From Mycobacterium colombiense (GTDB taxonomy: Bacteria; Actinomycetota; Actinomycetes; Mycobacteriales; Mycobacteriaceae), in NCBI RefSeq assembly GCF_001953985.1, contig NZ_MBEI01000069.1:62001-126000 (forward strand): 64,000 nt of DNA. The letters are read 5' to 3'. The notes beneath the pieces are model-generated. The model made no database searches and had not been told where the DNA came from. It worked only from the letters and a program-made list of their open reading frames with translations. Below, in pieces: positions 40,628-49,473 of the stretch (position 1 is its first letter; each line of letters starts with the position of its first letter). Both the position numbers and the translations under genes were made by a program.

Positions 40628-41575
40628 ATGGGTGTCATGTCTTTGCCGCGCATGCCTGCGACCACTGCCACGGCGGTGACGTTCTTTTACGCGCTCGGAT
40701 ATCCCATCGGAACGCTGGCGGTGACGGCGATGACCCCGATGGCCGCCCTGGTGCTGCGGTTCAGTTTGGCCGCAACGATTTTGGCGCTCTGGTCGCTGCT
40801 GGCCAGGGCCCGCTGGCCGCGGGGAGCGCAATTCGGCCACGTTCTGGTGACCGGCCTGCTGATCCAGGGAGTGCAGTTCTGCTGCCTGTACGAGGCCGTT
40901 CAGCTCGGAGCGCCTGCGGTGCTGTGCGCGGTGGTGATCGCAATGAACCCGGTGGCTACCGCGATCCTGGCGGCGGTGTTCCTTCGGGAACCGCTCGGCC
41001 CGTTGCGCGTGATTGCGCTGGTGTTCGGCGTTGTCGCGGTGCTGGCCGCCTGCTCGCACAGGCTGATGAGCACCCGTGGGGCGGACCCGGTCATCGTGTT
41101 GCTTGTCGTTGGGCTGCTTGGCCTTTCGGCGGGCGGCGTCTATCAGCAGCGATTCTGCACCGGTGTCGACTTCCGGGTGATGAGTGCGATGCAGAACGCC
41201 GTTGGATTGCTACCCGCGTCGGCACTCGCGATGGTCACGCCGTTCACGGTGCACGATGGCGTCAAGGCAGTGATCGCGGTCAGCGGCATGGTGTTGTTGA
41301 ACGCCACGCTGGCGGTCAGCCTCTACGTGCGGGCCATCAACACCCACGGCGCGACGGCGGTCGCGATGCTGTTCGCCGTCATCCCCGCGGTGGCCGGAGT
41401 GCTGTCGTGGATCATCCTCGGCCAACGTCCCGACGAAGGTATTGCGGTCGGGCTGGTGCTGGGCGGACTCGCATGCTGGATCAACACCCGGGCATCCGGC
41501 CGGCGCCGAGCAGCCAGTGCGAGCATGCCCGCCGCCGCGCTTCCGCAGGTCGAGCTGCAGGACGCACCGCGATGA
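40628..41575 (+). CDS. DMT superfamily (EamA) transporter
   Basis: A 315-residue polytopic protein with about ten TM helices in two EamA repeats: TAVTFFYALGYPIGTLAVTA, VIAMNPVATAILAAVFLREP in repeat 1 and TAVAMLFAVIPAVAGVLSWI, GLVLGGLACWINTRA in repeat 2. The N-P/A-V pattern before LREPLG is the family signature. DMT proteins export amino acids, metabolites or drugs by proton exchange. Start ATG 40628 or 40637. Controlled probably by the divergent LysR. Confidence 0.88.
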   Translation: MGVMSLPRMPATTATAVTFFYALGYPIGTLAVTAMTPMAALVLRFSLAATILALWSLLARARWPRGAQFGHVLVTGLLIQGVQFCCLYEAVQLGAPAVLCAVVIAMNPVATAILAAVFLREPLGPLRVIALVFGVVAVLAACSHRLMSTRGADPVIVLLVVGLLGLSAGGVYQQRFCTGVDFRVMSAMQNAVGLLPASALAMVTPFTVHDGVKAVIAVSGMVLLNATLAVSLYVRAINTHGATAVAMLFAVIPAVAGVLSWIILGQRPDEGIAVGLVLGGLACWINTRASGRRRAASASMPAAALPQVELQDAPR

Positions 41576-41685
41576 GATCCCGCCCCCCTCCAACGGAAAG
41601 GCCCTGCCCATAGGCTTGTCCACCATCCGCTCATCCGCCGCAGCCGATCTGTGACAATGCACCCTGCGAAACATTCAACGGAGGC

Positions 41686-42411
41686 GTGGTGAACTCGATC
41701 AGCGGGTGGCGTATCGGATCACGGTGGGTAGCGGGGACGGTCGCCCTCGCGACGGCGGTCGCATTAACCGGCCCCGCGGTCGCCCGCGCCGACGTGCAAT
41801 TGTGCAATCCGGCGAGTGTCGATGCGAATCAAATGTGCCATTTCGATGCCTCGGGGCCATTGTCGGACATCAGCATGGCGTTTCCGGCCAACTATCCCGA
41901 TGAGCAGGCCATGATCGGCTATTTGACCAAGGTCGACGACGATTTCGGCAACGCCCGCGGACCGCTGAACACGTTGAAATCGCCTACCGCGCTGAAGGTT
42001 ACCGGCACGCGATACAGCTCCGGCCGCCAAGCGACGGGTACCCAGTCGGTGGTCACCGAGATCTACCAGAACCTCGGCGCCGCTCACCCGTTGGTCTGGT
42101 ACAAGTCCTTCAACTACAACCTGGCCAATCAGCAGCCGATCACCTTCGATTCCTTATTCCAGCCGGGCACCCAACCGCTGCAGGCCATCTTGCCGATCGT
42201 GCAGAAGGCCCTGGCCGACCGCTATCGGGCGACCGTGTCGATTCCGCCGGCCACCGGACTCCAGCCGGCGAACTACCAGAGTTTCGCGATCACCAACGAC
42301 GCGATCGTGTTCTTCTTCGACCAGAACGCGCTGCAGCCGGCCATGGAGGCCACCCAGGTATCGGTGCCGCGCAGCACGATCGCCTCGATGATCAGTCCCG
42401 ACATCGCGTAA
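41686..42411 (+). CDS. Secreted RsiV/DUF3298-family protein (MPT64-like)
   Basis: 241 residues, GTG start at 41686 or 41689 behind ACGGAGG. A Sec signal (residues 1-36: WVAGTVALATAVALTGPAVA then RA) precedes CNPASVDANQMCHFDAS with two cysteines. The C-terminal part LVWYKSFNYNLANQQPITFD, SLFQPG, then DAIVFFFDQNALQPAMEATQ is the DUF3298/RsiV region also found in the secreted antigen MPT64. Function of these secreted proteins is unsettled. Another family member lies at 55828-56613 at the far side of the MCE operon. Confidence 0.85.
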   Translation: MVNSISGWRIGSRWVAGTVALATAVALTGPAVARADVQLCNPASVDANQMCHFDASGPLSDISMAFPANYPDEQAMIGYLTKVDDDFGNARGPLNTLKSPTALKVTGTRYSSGRQATGTQSVVTEIYQNLGAAHPLVWYKSFNYNLANQQPITFDSLFQPGTQPLQAILPIVQKALADRYRATVSIPPATGLQPANYQSFAITNDAIVFFFDQNALQPAMEATQVSVPRSTIASMISPDIA

Positions 42412-42446
42412 CCGGCCGCTATAGTGGTGCAACTGCGGGAGGCATC

Positions 42447-42884
42447 ATGACAAGCGGGGACCGGCGAGCCGACGAAGAAGCCATCCGTGCGCTCATCGAT
42501 CAGCAGGTAAAAGGTTGGGCCGCAGGCGATCCAGCGGCCTACGCCAGCGTCTTCACCGCCGACGCCGACTACATCACCTTTCTGGGCAGCCGTTACACGG
42601 GGCGCGACGCGATCGCGGCATCGTATGTTCGGCTGTTCCGAAGGCTCCTCAGGGGAACACGGCTGCTCATAGACATCACCGAGGTCCGATTTCTCACCCC
42701 CGACGTCGCGCTGGTCCACGCGGAGGCGTCGGTGGTCGAAGGGGCGCGACGGCGTAATCGGCGCACCGCCCGCGTGAACACCAGTGTCGCCGTTCGGGCA
42801 GACGGCCGCTGGCAGCTCGCCGCCTCGCAGAACACCACACACCGGCGGGTCGCTGAAGCACTTATGGCTAAATTGTTTTCCTGA
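42447..42884 (+). CDS. NTF2-like SgcJ/EcaC family protein
   Basis: A 145-residue protein: AIRALIDQQVKGWAAGDPAA, YASVFTADADYITFLGSRYT, GRDAIAASYVRLF, then AVRADGRWQLAASQNTTH. It fits the SgcJ/EcaC (DUF4440-like) NTF2 fold family. These small cones act as hydrolases, isomerases or binding proteins; catalytic residues are not obvious here. It lies 35 bp after the secreted protein gene. Substrate unknown. Confidence 0.83.
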   Translation: MTSGDRRADEEAIRALIDQQVKGWAAGDPAAYASVFTADADYITFLGSRYTGRDAIAASYVRLFRRLLRGTRLLIDITEVRFLTPDVALVHAEASVVEGARRRNRRTARVNTSVAVRADGRWQLAASQNTTHRRVAEALMAKLFS

Positions 42885-42908
42885 CCGTTGCCGCCCGACT
42901 AGCGTTGT

Positions 42909-43490
42909 GTGGTCATGAGGGCGCGAATGGCGACACCGCAGGATGCCGATGCGGTGGCGGAAATCTACCTGCCCTATGTGCGCGACACGGCGATTTCCTT
43001 CGAGGCGACGCCCCCGGATGCCGAAGAGATGCGGTCGAGGATCACCACAACGCTCGCGCATTTACCCTGGCTCGTCGTTACCGATGACGAGCGCGTCAAG
43101 GGGTTTGCGTATGCGAGCCCGCATCGGGCGCGCGAGGCCTACCGATGGTCTGTCGATGTGTCGCTGTACCTGGACGAGTCGATTCACCGCCGCGGGCGCG
43201 GCCGCAGGCTCTACACCGCGCTGATCAATGTGCTTGTCGCGCAGGGCTACATCAACGCCTACGCGGGCATCGCGCTACCCAATCCCGCCAGCGTAGGGCT
43301 GCACGAAGCGTTGGGCTTCACACCGGTAGGCGTCTTTTCCGGCGTGGGCTTCAAGCACGAAACATGGTGGGATGTGGGCTGGTGGCATCGCCGGCTGGTC
43401 GACCCGCCCCCGGCCCCGGCCGACCCGCTGCCCTGGTCCCGACTGTCCGATCAGGCCCTCGGCGCCGCGCTCGCGGCAGACACCCGATAG
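42909..43490 (+). CDS. GNAT family N-acetyltransferase (Pat/Bar-like)
   Basis: 193 residues: MRARMATPQDADAVAEIYLP, then FEATPPDAEEMRSRI, GFAYASPHRAREAYRWSVDV and the acetyl-CoA loop HRRGRGRRLYTALINVLVAQ (about 95-115), followed by NAYAGIALPNPASVGLHEALGF and GFKHETWWDVGWWHRRL. The order and the FEATPP segment match phosphinothricin-type acetyltransferases. The acceptor is probably an amino acid or related amine. Start GTG 42909 or ATG 42915. Confidence 0.9.
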   Translation: MVMRARMATPQDADAVAEIYLPYVRDTAISFEATPPDAEEMRSRITTTLAHLPWLVVTDDERVKGFAYASPHRAREAYRWSVDVSLYLDESIHRRGRGRRLYTALINVLVAQGYINAYAGIALPNPASVGLHEALGFTPVGVFSGVGFKHETWWDVGWWHRRLVDPPPAPADPLPWSRLSDQALGAALAADTR

Positions 43491-43513
43491 CGGACCTGGG
43501 AGAGACCGCATCG

Positions 43514-44470
43514 ATGACCACTCTGCTCTGGGACCAGCACACCTGTCTACCGCTCAAGACGGACGCCGACATTGACCCGCTGACTCGCTACCAACGCGCC
43601 GCCGGCACTTTGCTTTCCGTCAACGCGGGGTACTCGCCCCACAGTTTCGACGACGCGGTGGCGCTCCTGCGCCACTACCGTGGCGCGATCGATGCCCGCG
43701 CGGATCTCGTCTTGGCTGCCACCATCGACGATGTGGACGAGGCGTCGCGTGCGGGCCACATAGCGGTGGTGTTCGACTTGGAAGACTCACGACCGTTGAA
43801 TGACGACCTCGCGAACGTGCGAAGGTTGGCCGACCTCGGTGTGCGCACCTTGTTGCCGACCTACAACAATGCGAACCGCGCCGGTAGCGGTTGCCTCGAC
43901 CGTACCGATGCGGGCCTGACCGCATGGGGCCGTGCGGTCGTTGCCGAGCTGAACGCCGCCGGCGTCGTCCCGGACGGCTCGCATTGCAGCGCTCGCACCG
44001 GTCTGGACATGTGCGAGGTATCAACCGGCCCAGTCATTTACAGCCATTCGTGCATGCGCGCACTCTGGGATCACCCGCGCAACATCACCGATGATCAGGC
44101 ACGAGCCTGCGCTGAAACCGGCGGCGTCGTCGGTATCACCGGAGTCGGCATCTTCCTGGGACCCAATACGCCCACACTGGACGCGATGACGCAGCATCTG
44201 GAATACGCGGTCGACCTCATCGGGATCGAGCACGTCGGGGTCAGCACCGACTTCTCCTTCGACGCGGTCGACTTCATCGATGAGCTGCAGCGCAATCCGC
44301 ATCTGTTCGACGACAGCTACACCCGATGGGGCCCGATCCAGTGGATGCCCCCGGAGACGTTCCTGACGCTCGGTGAGCACCTTCGCTGCAGGGGGTGGAG
44401 CGCCGGCGATATCAGCGCGGTGTTGGGCGGAAACTTCCATCGGGTGGCCCGAACTGCCTGGCGCTCCTGA
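43514..44470 (+). CDS. Membrane dipeptidase (M19) family protein
   Basis: ATG 43514; 318 residues. TIM-barrel metallohydrolase of the renal dipeptidase family: LLWDQHTCLPLKT (DxH variant of the HxD metal motif), VVFDLEDSRPLNDDLANVRR (bridging Glu), VVPDGSHCSARTGLDMCEV and VIYSHSCMRALWDHPRN (metal histidines), VGVSTDFSFDAVD near the end. Members cleave dipeptides, often with D-residues. The D-x-H order of the first motif differs from the usual H-x-D, so the metal site should be checked. 23 bp after the acetyltransferase. Confidence 0.86.
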   Translation: MTTLLWDQHTCLPLKTDADIDPLTRYQRAAGTLLSVNAGYSPHSFDDAVALLRHYRGAIDARADLVLAATIDDVDEASRAGHIAVVFDLEDSRPLNDDLANVRRLADLGVRTLLPTYNNANRAGSGCLDRTDAGLTAWGRAVVAELNAAGVVPDGSHCSARTGLDMCEVSTGPVIYSHSCMRALWDHPRNITDDQARACAETGGVVGITGVGIFLGPNTPTLDAMTQHLEYAVDLIGIEHVGVSTDFSFDAVDFIDELQRNPHLFDDSYTRWGPIQWMPPETFLTLGEHLRCRGWSAGDISAVLGGNFHRVARTAWRS

Positions 44471-44495
44471 CCACACCGCGTGTGGCGCAACGGTT

Positions 44496-45242
44496 TTACG
44501 GCAACTCGACCTTGCTGGCCAGCCAGCGGCCGTCCACCTTTTCCATGGTCATCTTGACCCGGCTGCGGTCCAGCTGCGGCGCCGGCGCGGCCCCGTTGCT
44601 CACCGACTGATCGACGAACAGCACGACGTCCACCTTGTCTTCGGTGGCAGACTGGACCGCGGCGTCGATCACACTGCCATGCGCCGCTGCCTTGTTGTCG
44701 ATGAGCGTCTGACGCAGCTGCGCACTGGATTTGGTGTACATGTCCTTGAATTCACCGGTGGAGCCGTCGAGCACATCGGTGAAGTTCTTGTCAATCGCAT
44801 TGGTGTCCACGCTGGTCAACGTGATGATGTACTTTTTTGCGGCTTCGAGTGCCTGGGCGGCGGCGACATCCTTCTGGTGATGCTGAAACACCAGCCAGCC
44901 CTCGTAGCCCGCACCCGCGAGCACCGCGGCCAACAACCCGGCCGCCGCCCAGCGAGTGAGGTTGACTCGGCGTCCCTTTCGGCCATCGGAGTGCACATCG
45001 TCGGTGGCGGCGTCGTCTTCGCCGCGCGCCTCGTCCGGCACGGCCGTGTCCGCGTCGTCACCGTCCACGTCGGGCGTAGTGTCGGCCGGCGCCGTATCTG
45101 CTTCGGCCCCATCGGCTTTTGCCGTTGTGGGCGCTGGAGGGTGCGGCACTTCGTCTCCGGCTCCCTCCGCGGCGAGGCGGAAGCGATTCACCAACCATGT
45201 TCCCGGGTTGCCGACTGTTCGTAGCGATGGGCGAGAGTTCAT
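44496..45242 (-). CDS. MCE-associated membrane protein (Mam), minus-strand copy
   Basis: 248 residues from ATG 45242 (MNSRPSLRTVGNPGTWLVNR), which shares one base with the upstream TGA. A long acidic Ala/Pro/Asp-rich cytoplasmic segment (about 30-85), one TM helix (WAAAGLLAAVLAGAGYEGWL), then an NTF2/Tim44-like extracytoplasmic domain: DGSTGEFKDMYTKSSAQLRQ, TLIDNKAAAHGSVID, DGRWLASKVELP at the end. The last 110 residues are strongly similar to the Mam at 55219-55815. Mam proteins stabilise MCE complexes. Coupled to the secreted gene upstream. Confidence 0.88.
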   Translation of the reverse strand: MNSRPSLRTVGNPGTWLVNRFRLAAEGAGDEVPHPPAPTTAKADGAEADTAPADTTPDVDGDDADTAVPDEARGEDDAATDDVHSDGRKGRRVNLTRWAAAGLLAAVLAGAGYEGWLVFQHHQKDVAAAQALEAAKKYIITLTSVDTNAIDKNFTDVLDGSTGEFKDMYTKSSAQLRQTLIDNKAAAHGSVIDAAVQSATEDKVDVVLFVDQSVSNGAAPAPQLDRSRVKMTMEKVDGRWLASKVELP

Positions 45243-45850
45243 CAGTTGCATGCGCCTGAGTCACGAAGCGCGTTCGCCCAGCCGGTGGCCGAGACGATGT
45301 TCGCGTGGGTGACTCCTGACGGATCCTTTCTCTTGATGCTGTCGCTGATTCGCGACAGCTGAAATGCCAAGTGCGTCATCGATTCGCCGCCGTACACCGG
45401 CGAATACGGCCCGAAGTTGTCGGGTTGATTGGTGATGATCAGCGGCTTCACCCGAGGTGCCAGGAAGGCCGTCGACTGGTCGATATTGGCGACCACGGCG
45501 TGAGCGTTCCCCTGCACGCCACCGACCGAATAGTCGTCATGCTGGTCACCGAGGTACCGGTTGAAGTCGTTGATCTGGCCCATCAGCGGATCGAATTGCG
45601 ATTTGAACCACTGGCAGGAGTCCGACATGCCGCCGATCATCTCCGGTGTCACGCGTGCCGTGAACGTGTTGTACGGCCAGATGTCGAAGTTCGGCGACCA
45701 ATCGCTGGGCGCCGGCGTGAACACCGGCAACGGTGGCGGGGGCTGGCCCGGATCGGCGGCGGCCTGCCCGGCGAGCACGATGGCGGCCGCGAGTGCCGGT
45801 CCGGCGCACGCCAGGCCGCTCCCTGCCCGTCGCAAGCTCGTCAGATTCAT
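45242..45850 (-). CDS. Secreted hypothetical protein coupled to Mam
   Basis: 202 residues. Export signal MNLTSLRRAGSGLACAGPAL with AAAIVLAGQAAADP (about residues 1-34), then a Pro-rich stretch and a domain with DSCQWFKSQFDPLMGQINDF, YSVGGVQGNAHAVVANIDQS and LAFQLSRISDSIKRKDPSGV, ending GACN. Two cysteines could form a disulfide. No family recognised. Divergent from the yrbE/mce operon across 334 bp and followed by Mam with a TGATG junction, so a role in MCE-dependent lipid handling is likely. Confidence 0.75.
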   Translation of the reverse strand: MNLTSLRRAGSGLACAGPALAAAIVLAGQAAADPGQPPPPLPVFTPAPSDWSPNFDIWPYNTFTARVTPEMIGGMSDSCQWFKSQFDPLMGQINDFNRYLGDQHDDYSVGGVQGNAHAVVANIDQSTAFLAPRVKPLIITNQPDNFGPYSPVYGGESMTHLAFQLSRISDSIKRKDPSGVTHANIVSATGWANALRDSGACN

Positions 45851-46184
45851 CCGCTCTTCCCCGAGAAGTACGATATCCCGCGGCCACCGACTACCGAACC
45901 GTCAATTTTATTGCAAAATCGCGATTAACATCTGTGCCCAGGTAGGCGATCCTCTCGCGAAGTGAGCAACGCGTCAAGTGCCTGCTACCAGGCAAATACC
46001 GCAGTGACCGCCAGTGATCACGCTTGCGTAAGCACCTTTGCGGCTGCGGGACCGGCCCGGTTTGTTAACCGAGACCTTCCACTGAAGCTGAGCAGCGGTT
46101 AACATATCCGCCCGTGGGGGCACAGCGAACGTTCACCGACGAACATCGGCACCTGCGAGTGATCGCCTTGGGACGCATCCGGCG
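45851..46184. other. Divergent promoter region of the MCE locus
   Basis: 334 bp, no gene. Contains GTTAACC (46064-46070) facing GGTTAAC (46097-46103), a perfect 8-bp GTGATCAC palindrome near 46014, and GCTTGCGTAAGC close by. AT-rich stretches near 45895-45930 (TTTTATTGCAAAATC) and 46099-46107 could be the promoter cores of the two divergent units. Confidence 0.6.
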
Positions 46185-47054
46185 ATGAGCGCCCAGGACG
46201 ACCGCTTGCTCAACGACGACCGAGCGCCCGACAGTGTGGCCACTATTCAAGAGTGGTCCGCCGGCTACGTCGTACGGCACCCCCTGGCATCGCTCAATAC
46301 TCTCGGCGAGCAGTACATCCTGGCGATACGCACGGTTGAGTACTGCGTGGTCGACCTGTTCACCGGGCGGTTCCAATGGGCGGAGTTCATCCGCCAGGGC
46401 GCTTTCATGGCCGCCACGGCGGTGCTGCCGACGGTGTTGGTGGCGCTGCCGATCGGGGTGACGCTTTCCATCCAGTTCGCTCTGCTGGCCAACCAAGTCG
46501 GCGCGACGTCACTCGCCGGGGCGGCCAGTGGACTCGCGGTGATCCGGCAGGCCGCGTCGCTGGTGGCCGCGGTGCTCATGGCATCCGCCGTCGGCTCGGC
46601 CATCACCGCAGATCTCGGCTCCCGCACCATGCGCGAGGAGACCGACGCCATGGAGGTCATGGGAGTCTCGGTGATTCGCCGCCTGGTGGTGCCCCGCTTC
46701 GCCGCGGCCATCATGGTTGGTGTCGCACTGACCGGAATCACCTGCTTCGTAGGGTTTTTGGCCAGCTACCTGTTCAACGTCTATTTCCAGCGCGGCGCAC
46801 CGGGAAGCTTCGTGGCGACGTTTTCGTCGTTCGCCACCACGGAGGACATGATCGTCGCGCTGCTCAAAGCCGTGATCTACGGCGCGATCGTGGCGGTAAT
46901 CGCCTGCCAGAAGGGGTTATTCACCAAGGGCGGTCCGGCGGGAGTCGCCAACTCGGTGAATGCCGCGGTGGTGGAATCGATCCTGGTGCTGATGATCGTC
47001 AACGTCGGGATCAGCGAGCTGTACAACGCCCTGTACCCCCGGACGGGGTTGTGA
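46185..47054 (+). CDS. MCE permease YrbE-A (MlaE family)
   Basis: 289 residues, first gene of the plus-strand MCE operon. MlaE-family permease: VRHPLASLNTLGEQYILAIR, GAFMAATAVLPTVLVALPIG, GAASGLAVIRQAASLVAAVL, then the conserved coupling segment SRTMREETDAMEVMGVSVIR, RLVVPRFAAAIMVGVAL. About five to six TM helices. Pairs with YrbE-B to form the membrane channel of an MCE lipid importer energised by the distant ATPase MceG. One base separates it from YrbE-B. Confidence 0.95.
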   Translation: MSAQDDRLLNDDRAPDSVATIQEWSAGYVVRHPLASLNTLGEQYILAIRTVEYCVVDLFTGRFQWAEFIRQGAFMAATAVLPTVLVALPIGVTLSIQFALLANQVGATSLAGAASGLAVIRQAASLVAAVLMASAVGSAITADLGSRTMREETDAMEVMGVSVIRRLVVPRFAAAIMVGVALTGITCFVGFLASYLFNVYFQRGAPGSFVATFSSFATTEDMIVALLKAVIYGAIVAVIACQKGLFTKGGPAGVANSVNAAVVESILVLMIVNVGISELYNALYPRTGL

Positions 47055-47055
47055 C

Positions 47056-47913
47056 ATGACCGCGTCCACCTACGTCCCCACGCTGGCCCGGCCGATCGTC
47101 GACGCCTATCGGGCCGCGGCCGTCCCGACCATGCGGTTGGGGCACATGCTGGTGTTCTTCGTGCGGGCCGTGCTCGCCGTCCCCTCCGTGCTGCGCCAAT
47201 ACCGCACGGAATTCCTGCGATTGCTGTCGAATATCGCTTGGGGCAACGGCTCGATCGTCGTCGGCGGCGGCACCGCCGGCGTCGCGGTGGTGCTCGGGTT
47301 CACCGCGGGCGCCCTGGTCGCCGTGGAGGGTTATAACTTCCTCAATCTCCTCGGCCTGGGGCCGGCCACCGGCATCATCTCCTCGCTGGTCAACACCCGT
47401 GAGCTGGCGCCGATCATGGCGTCGCTGGCTTTCGCGATGCAGGCCGGCTGCCGGTTCACCGCGCAGCTGGGTGCCATGCGCATCGCCGAAGAGATCGATG
47501 CCCTGGAATCGTTGGCCATCCGTCCCATCCCGTTCCTGGTCACGACGCGGCTCATGGCCTCCGTTATCGCAGTGATCCCGCTCTACATCGCCTGCCTGGC
47601 CGTGACCTATCTGACGTGTCAGGTCGTCGCCGAGGTGATCAGCGGTGGGTCCGTCGGTCCGTACCTGCACTACTTCACGATGATGCTCAGTGCCAAGGAT
47701 ATCGCCTACTCGGTGGTCAAGTGCGTTGTCTTCGTTTGGCTTTCGTCCACCGTGCAGTGCTACTACGGCTTCTATGCCTCCGGTGGCCCCGAGGGCGTCG
47801 GGGTAGCCGCCGGCCATGCCATGCGGGCGAGCATCACCGTGGTGATCATGGTCAACATGTTGCTCACGATGGCGCTGTGGAGCATCGACGCCGGCGCGAG
47901 ATTCGGTGGCTGA
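47056..47913 (+). CDS. MCE permease YrbE-B (MlaE family)
   Basis: 285 residues, the second MlaE-type permease. GFTAGALVAVEGYNFLNLLG, SSLVNTRELAPIMASLAFAM, QAGCRFTAQLGAMRIAEEID, ALESLAIRPIPFLVTTRLMA are the conserved blocks, including the EID-ALE coupling helix. It starts one base after YrbE-A and ends immediately before MceA. Two different YrbE chains per complex is the standard MCE arrangement. Confidence 0.95.
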   Translation: MTASTYVPTLARPIVDAYRAAAVPTMRLGHMLVFFVRAVLAVPSVLRQYRTEFLRLLSNIAWGNGSIVVGGGTAGVAVVLGFTAGALVAVEGYNFLNLLGLGPATGIISSLVNTRELAPIMASLAFAMQAGCRFTAQLGAMRIAEEIDALESLAIRPIPFLVTTRLMASVIAVIPLYIACLAVTYLTCQVVAEVISGGSVGPYLHYFTMMLSAKDIAYSVVKCVVFVWLSSTVQCYYGFYASGGPEGVGVAAGHAMRASITVVIMVNMLLTMALWSIDAGARFGG

Positions 47914-49473
47914 ATGCCGAATTCATTGGACTTCGACGGGCGGGGCCCTTCAGACCGTCAGCTGCTCGGCATGGGCATCGCGGTGCTGCTGATAGCGGGA
48001 CTGGTCACGGGCAGCCTCCTGCTGAAGTCCACCGGCCGGCTCAACGACTACATCCGCGTGGTCGCCGAGCTGACGAACGTGGGCGACGGCTTGCCCGCCC
48101 GCTCCGATGTGAAGTATCACGGGCTGCTCGTCGGTGCCGTCGACAACGTGATCCCGGCGGCCTACGGCAAGCCCAACTACGTGCACATCAACCTCAAACC
48201 CGAATACGCAAAGGACATTCCGGGTGCGGTGACCGCGCGTGTGGTTCCCAGCAACGTGTTCGCGGTCTCGTCGGTGCAACTCGTCGACGGCCGTCCGAGT
48301 TCGAGCATCCGCAGCGGGGCACGCATCCCCGAAGACGCGCAGCTTTCGACGGTGATCTTCCAGACCACGATCAGCAAGCTGCGTGACATCCTTGCCGCGA
48401 CCGGCCGCGGCCGCGAAGACCACAGCCTGGGAATACTGGCGGCCGTCGCGGCCGCCACCAACAACCGGCGCGGCGCGCTGCTCGCCGCCGGTGCGCAGAT
48501 GACGCGGGTGCTCGATGAGCTCAACGGCATCGTTACCACCGACCCCGGACCATCCACAGTTTCCGCGCTGCTTGATGCCACCCGGGGCCTGCAGTCCACG
48601 GCGCCCGACCTTGTCGATGTCCTGCATGACGCGGTCAAACCGATGCAGACCCTGGCCGAAAAGCGCGAGCAGTTCCGGTCTCTGGTTACCGGTTCGCACC
48701 ACACCTTCGGGGTCAGCCGGCAGGCGTTCGACAACCACACCGATCAGCTGATCGAGATGACGCAGAACCTCACGCCTGCCCTTGGTGTGTTCGCACTGCA
48801 CAGCGACAAGTTCGTGCCCATCTTCACCAGGCTGAACCGGTTGTCCGACAAGTTCTTCGAAGAGGTCTGGGATCCCGAACTGGACACGGGAAACATGCGG
48901 GTCAATCTGGCACTGACCCCGACCTACACCTACACGCGCGCCGACTGCCCGCGTTACGGCCAGCTGCTCGGACCGAGTTGCTATACCGCGCCGACTATCG
49001 CGGTGCGCCCCGACCTGCCCGAGGTCCTGCTGCCGCAGAACTACCATCCGCCCGCGGATCTGGCGCCGCCCCCGGGAACCCAGGTCGGGCCCGACAACAA
49101 CCTCGTTCCCGTCGGACCGCCGCTGTACAACCCCAACCCGAGCCTGCAGGATCCCAATCCGCCGTTGCCGTGGTGGCCGTGGCCGACCGGCCCGGCTCCC
49201 CGAGTCCCGGGAACCGCCGATCCCGACGACGCGCCACCCCCTGCGGGTCCGCCGCCGGCGGCAAGCCCGGGGCCGCCCGGCGCGGTCGCACCATCGGGGT
49301 ACGGCGGCAACGTCGGTCCGGTTGGCAGTCAACACGAGCGCGATCAGCTGGGTTGGATCACCGGCCAGGGGCGGTCGGCGTCGGTGGCGACGCAGTTGTT
49401 GCTCGGCCCGGTGGCGCGCGGCACTGCGGTCTCGCTGAAGCCCCGGCAGCAGTCGACGGGTGGACCGAAATGA
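47914..49473 (+). CDS. MCE family protein, position A
   Basis: 519 residues. One N-terminal TM helix (LGMGIAVLLIAGLVTGSLLL), the MCE domain at about 45-120 (VVAELTNVGDGLPARSDVKY, HGLLVGAVDNVIP), a helical coiled segment, then a disordered Pro/Gly tail from about 370 (PPADLAPPPGTQVG, GPPPAASPGPPG) much longer than in most MceA proteins. Forms part of the hexameric tube that carries lipids across the periplasm. Ends in an ATGA overlap with MceB. Confidence 0.94.
   Translation: MPNSLDFDGRGPSDRQLLGMGIAVLLIAGLVTGSLLLKSTGRLNDYIRVVAELTNVGDGLPARSDVKYHGLLVGAVDNVIPAAYGKPNYVHINLKPEYAKDIPGAVTARVVPSNVFAVSSVQLVDGRPSSSIRSGARIPEDAQLSTVIFQTTISKLRDILAATGRGREDHSLGILAAVAAATNNRRGALLAAGAQMTRVLDELNGIVTTDPGPSTVSALLDATRGLQSTAPDLVDVLHDAVKPMQTLAEKREQFRSLVTGSHHTFGVSRQAFDNHTDQLIEMTQNLTPALGVFALHSDKFVPIFTRLNRLSDKFFEEVWDPELDTGNMRVNLALTPTYTYTRADCPRYGQLLGPSCYTAPTIAVRPDLPEVLLPQNYHPPADLAPPPGTQVGPDNNLVPVGPPLYNPNPSLQDPNPPLPWWPWPTGPAPRVPGTADPDDAPPPAGPPPAASPGPPGAVAPSGYGGNVGPVGSQHERDQLGWITGQGRSASVATQLLLGPVARGTAVSLKPRQQSTGGPK

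Noticed and set aside
47950..49335. 461-codon minus frame over MceA
   Set aside because: Antisense shadow; MceA has TM helix, MCE domain and operon overlaps.
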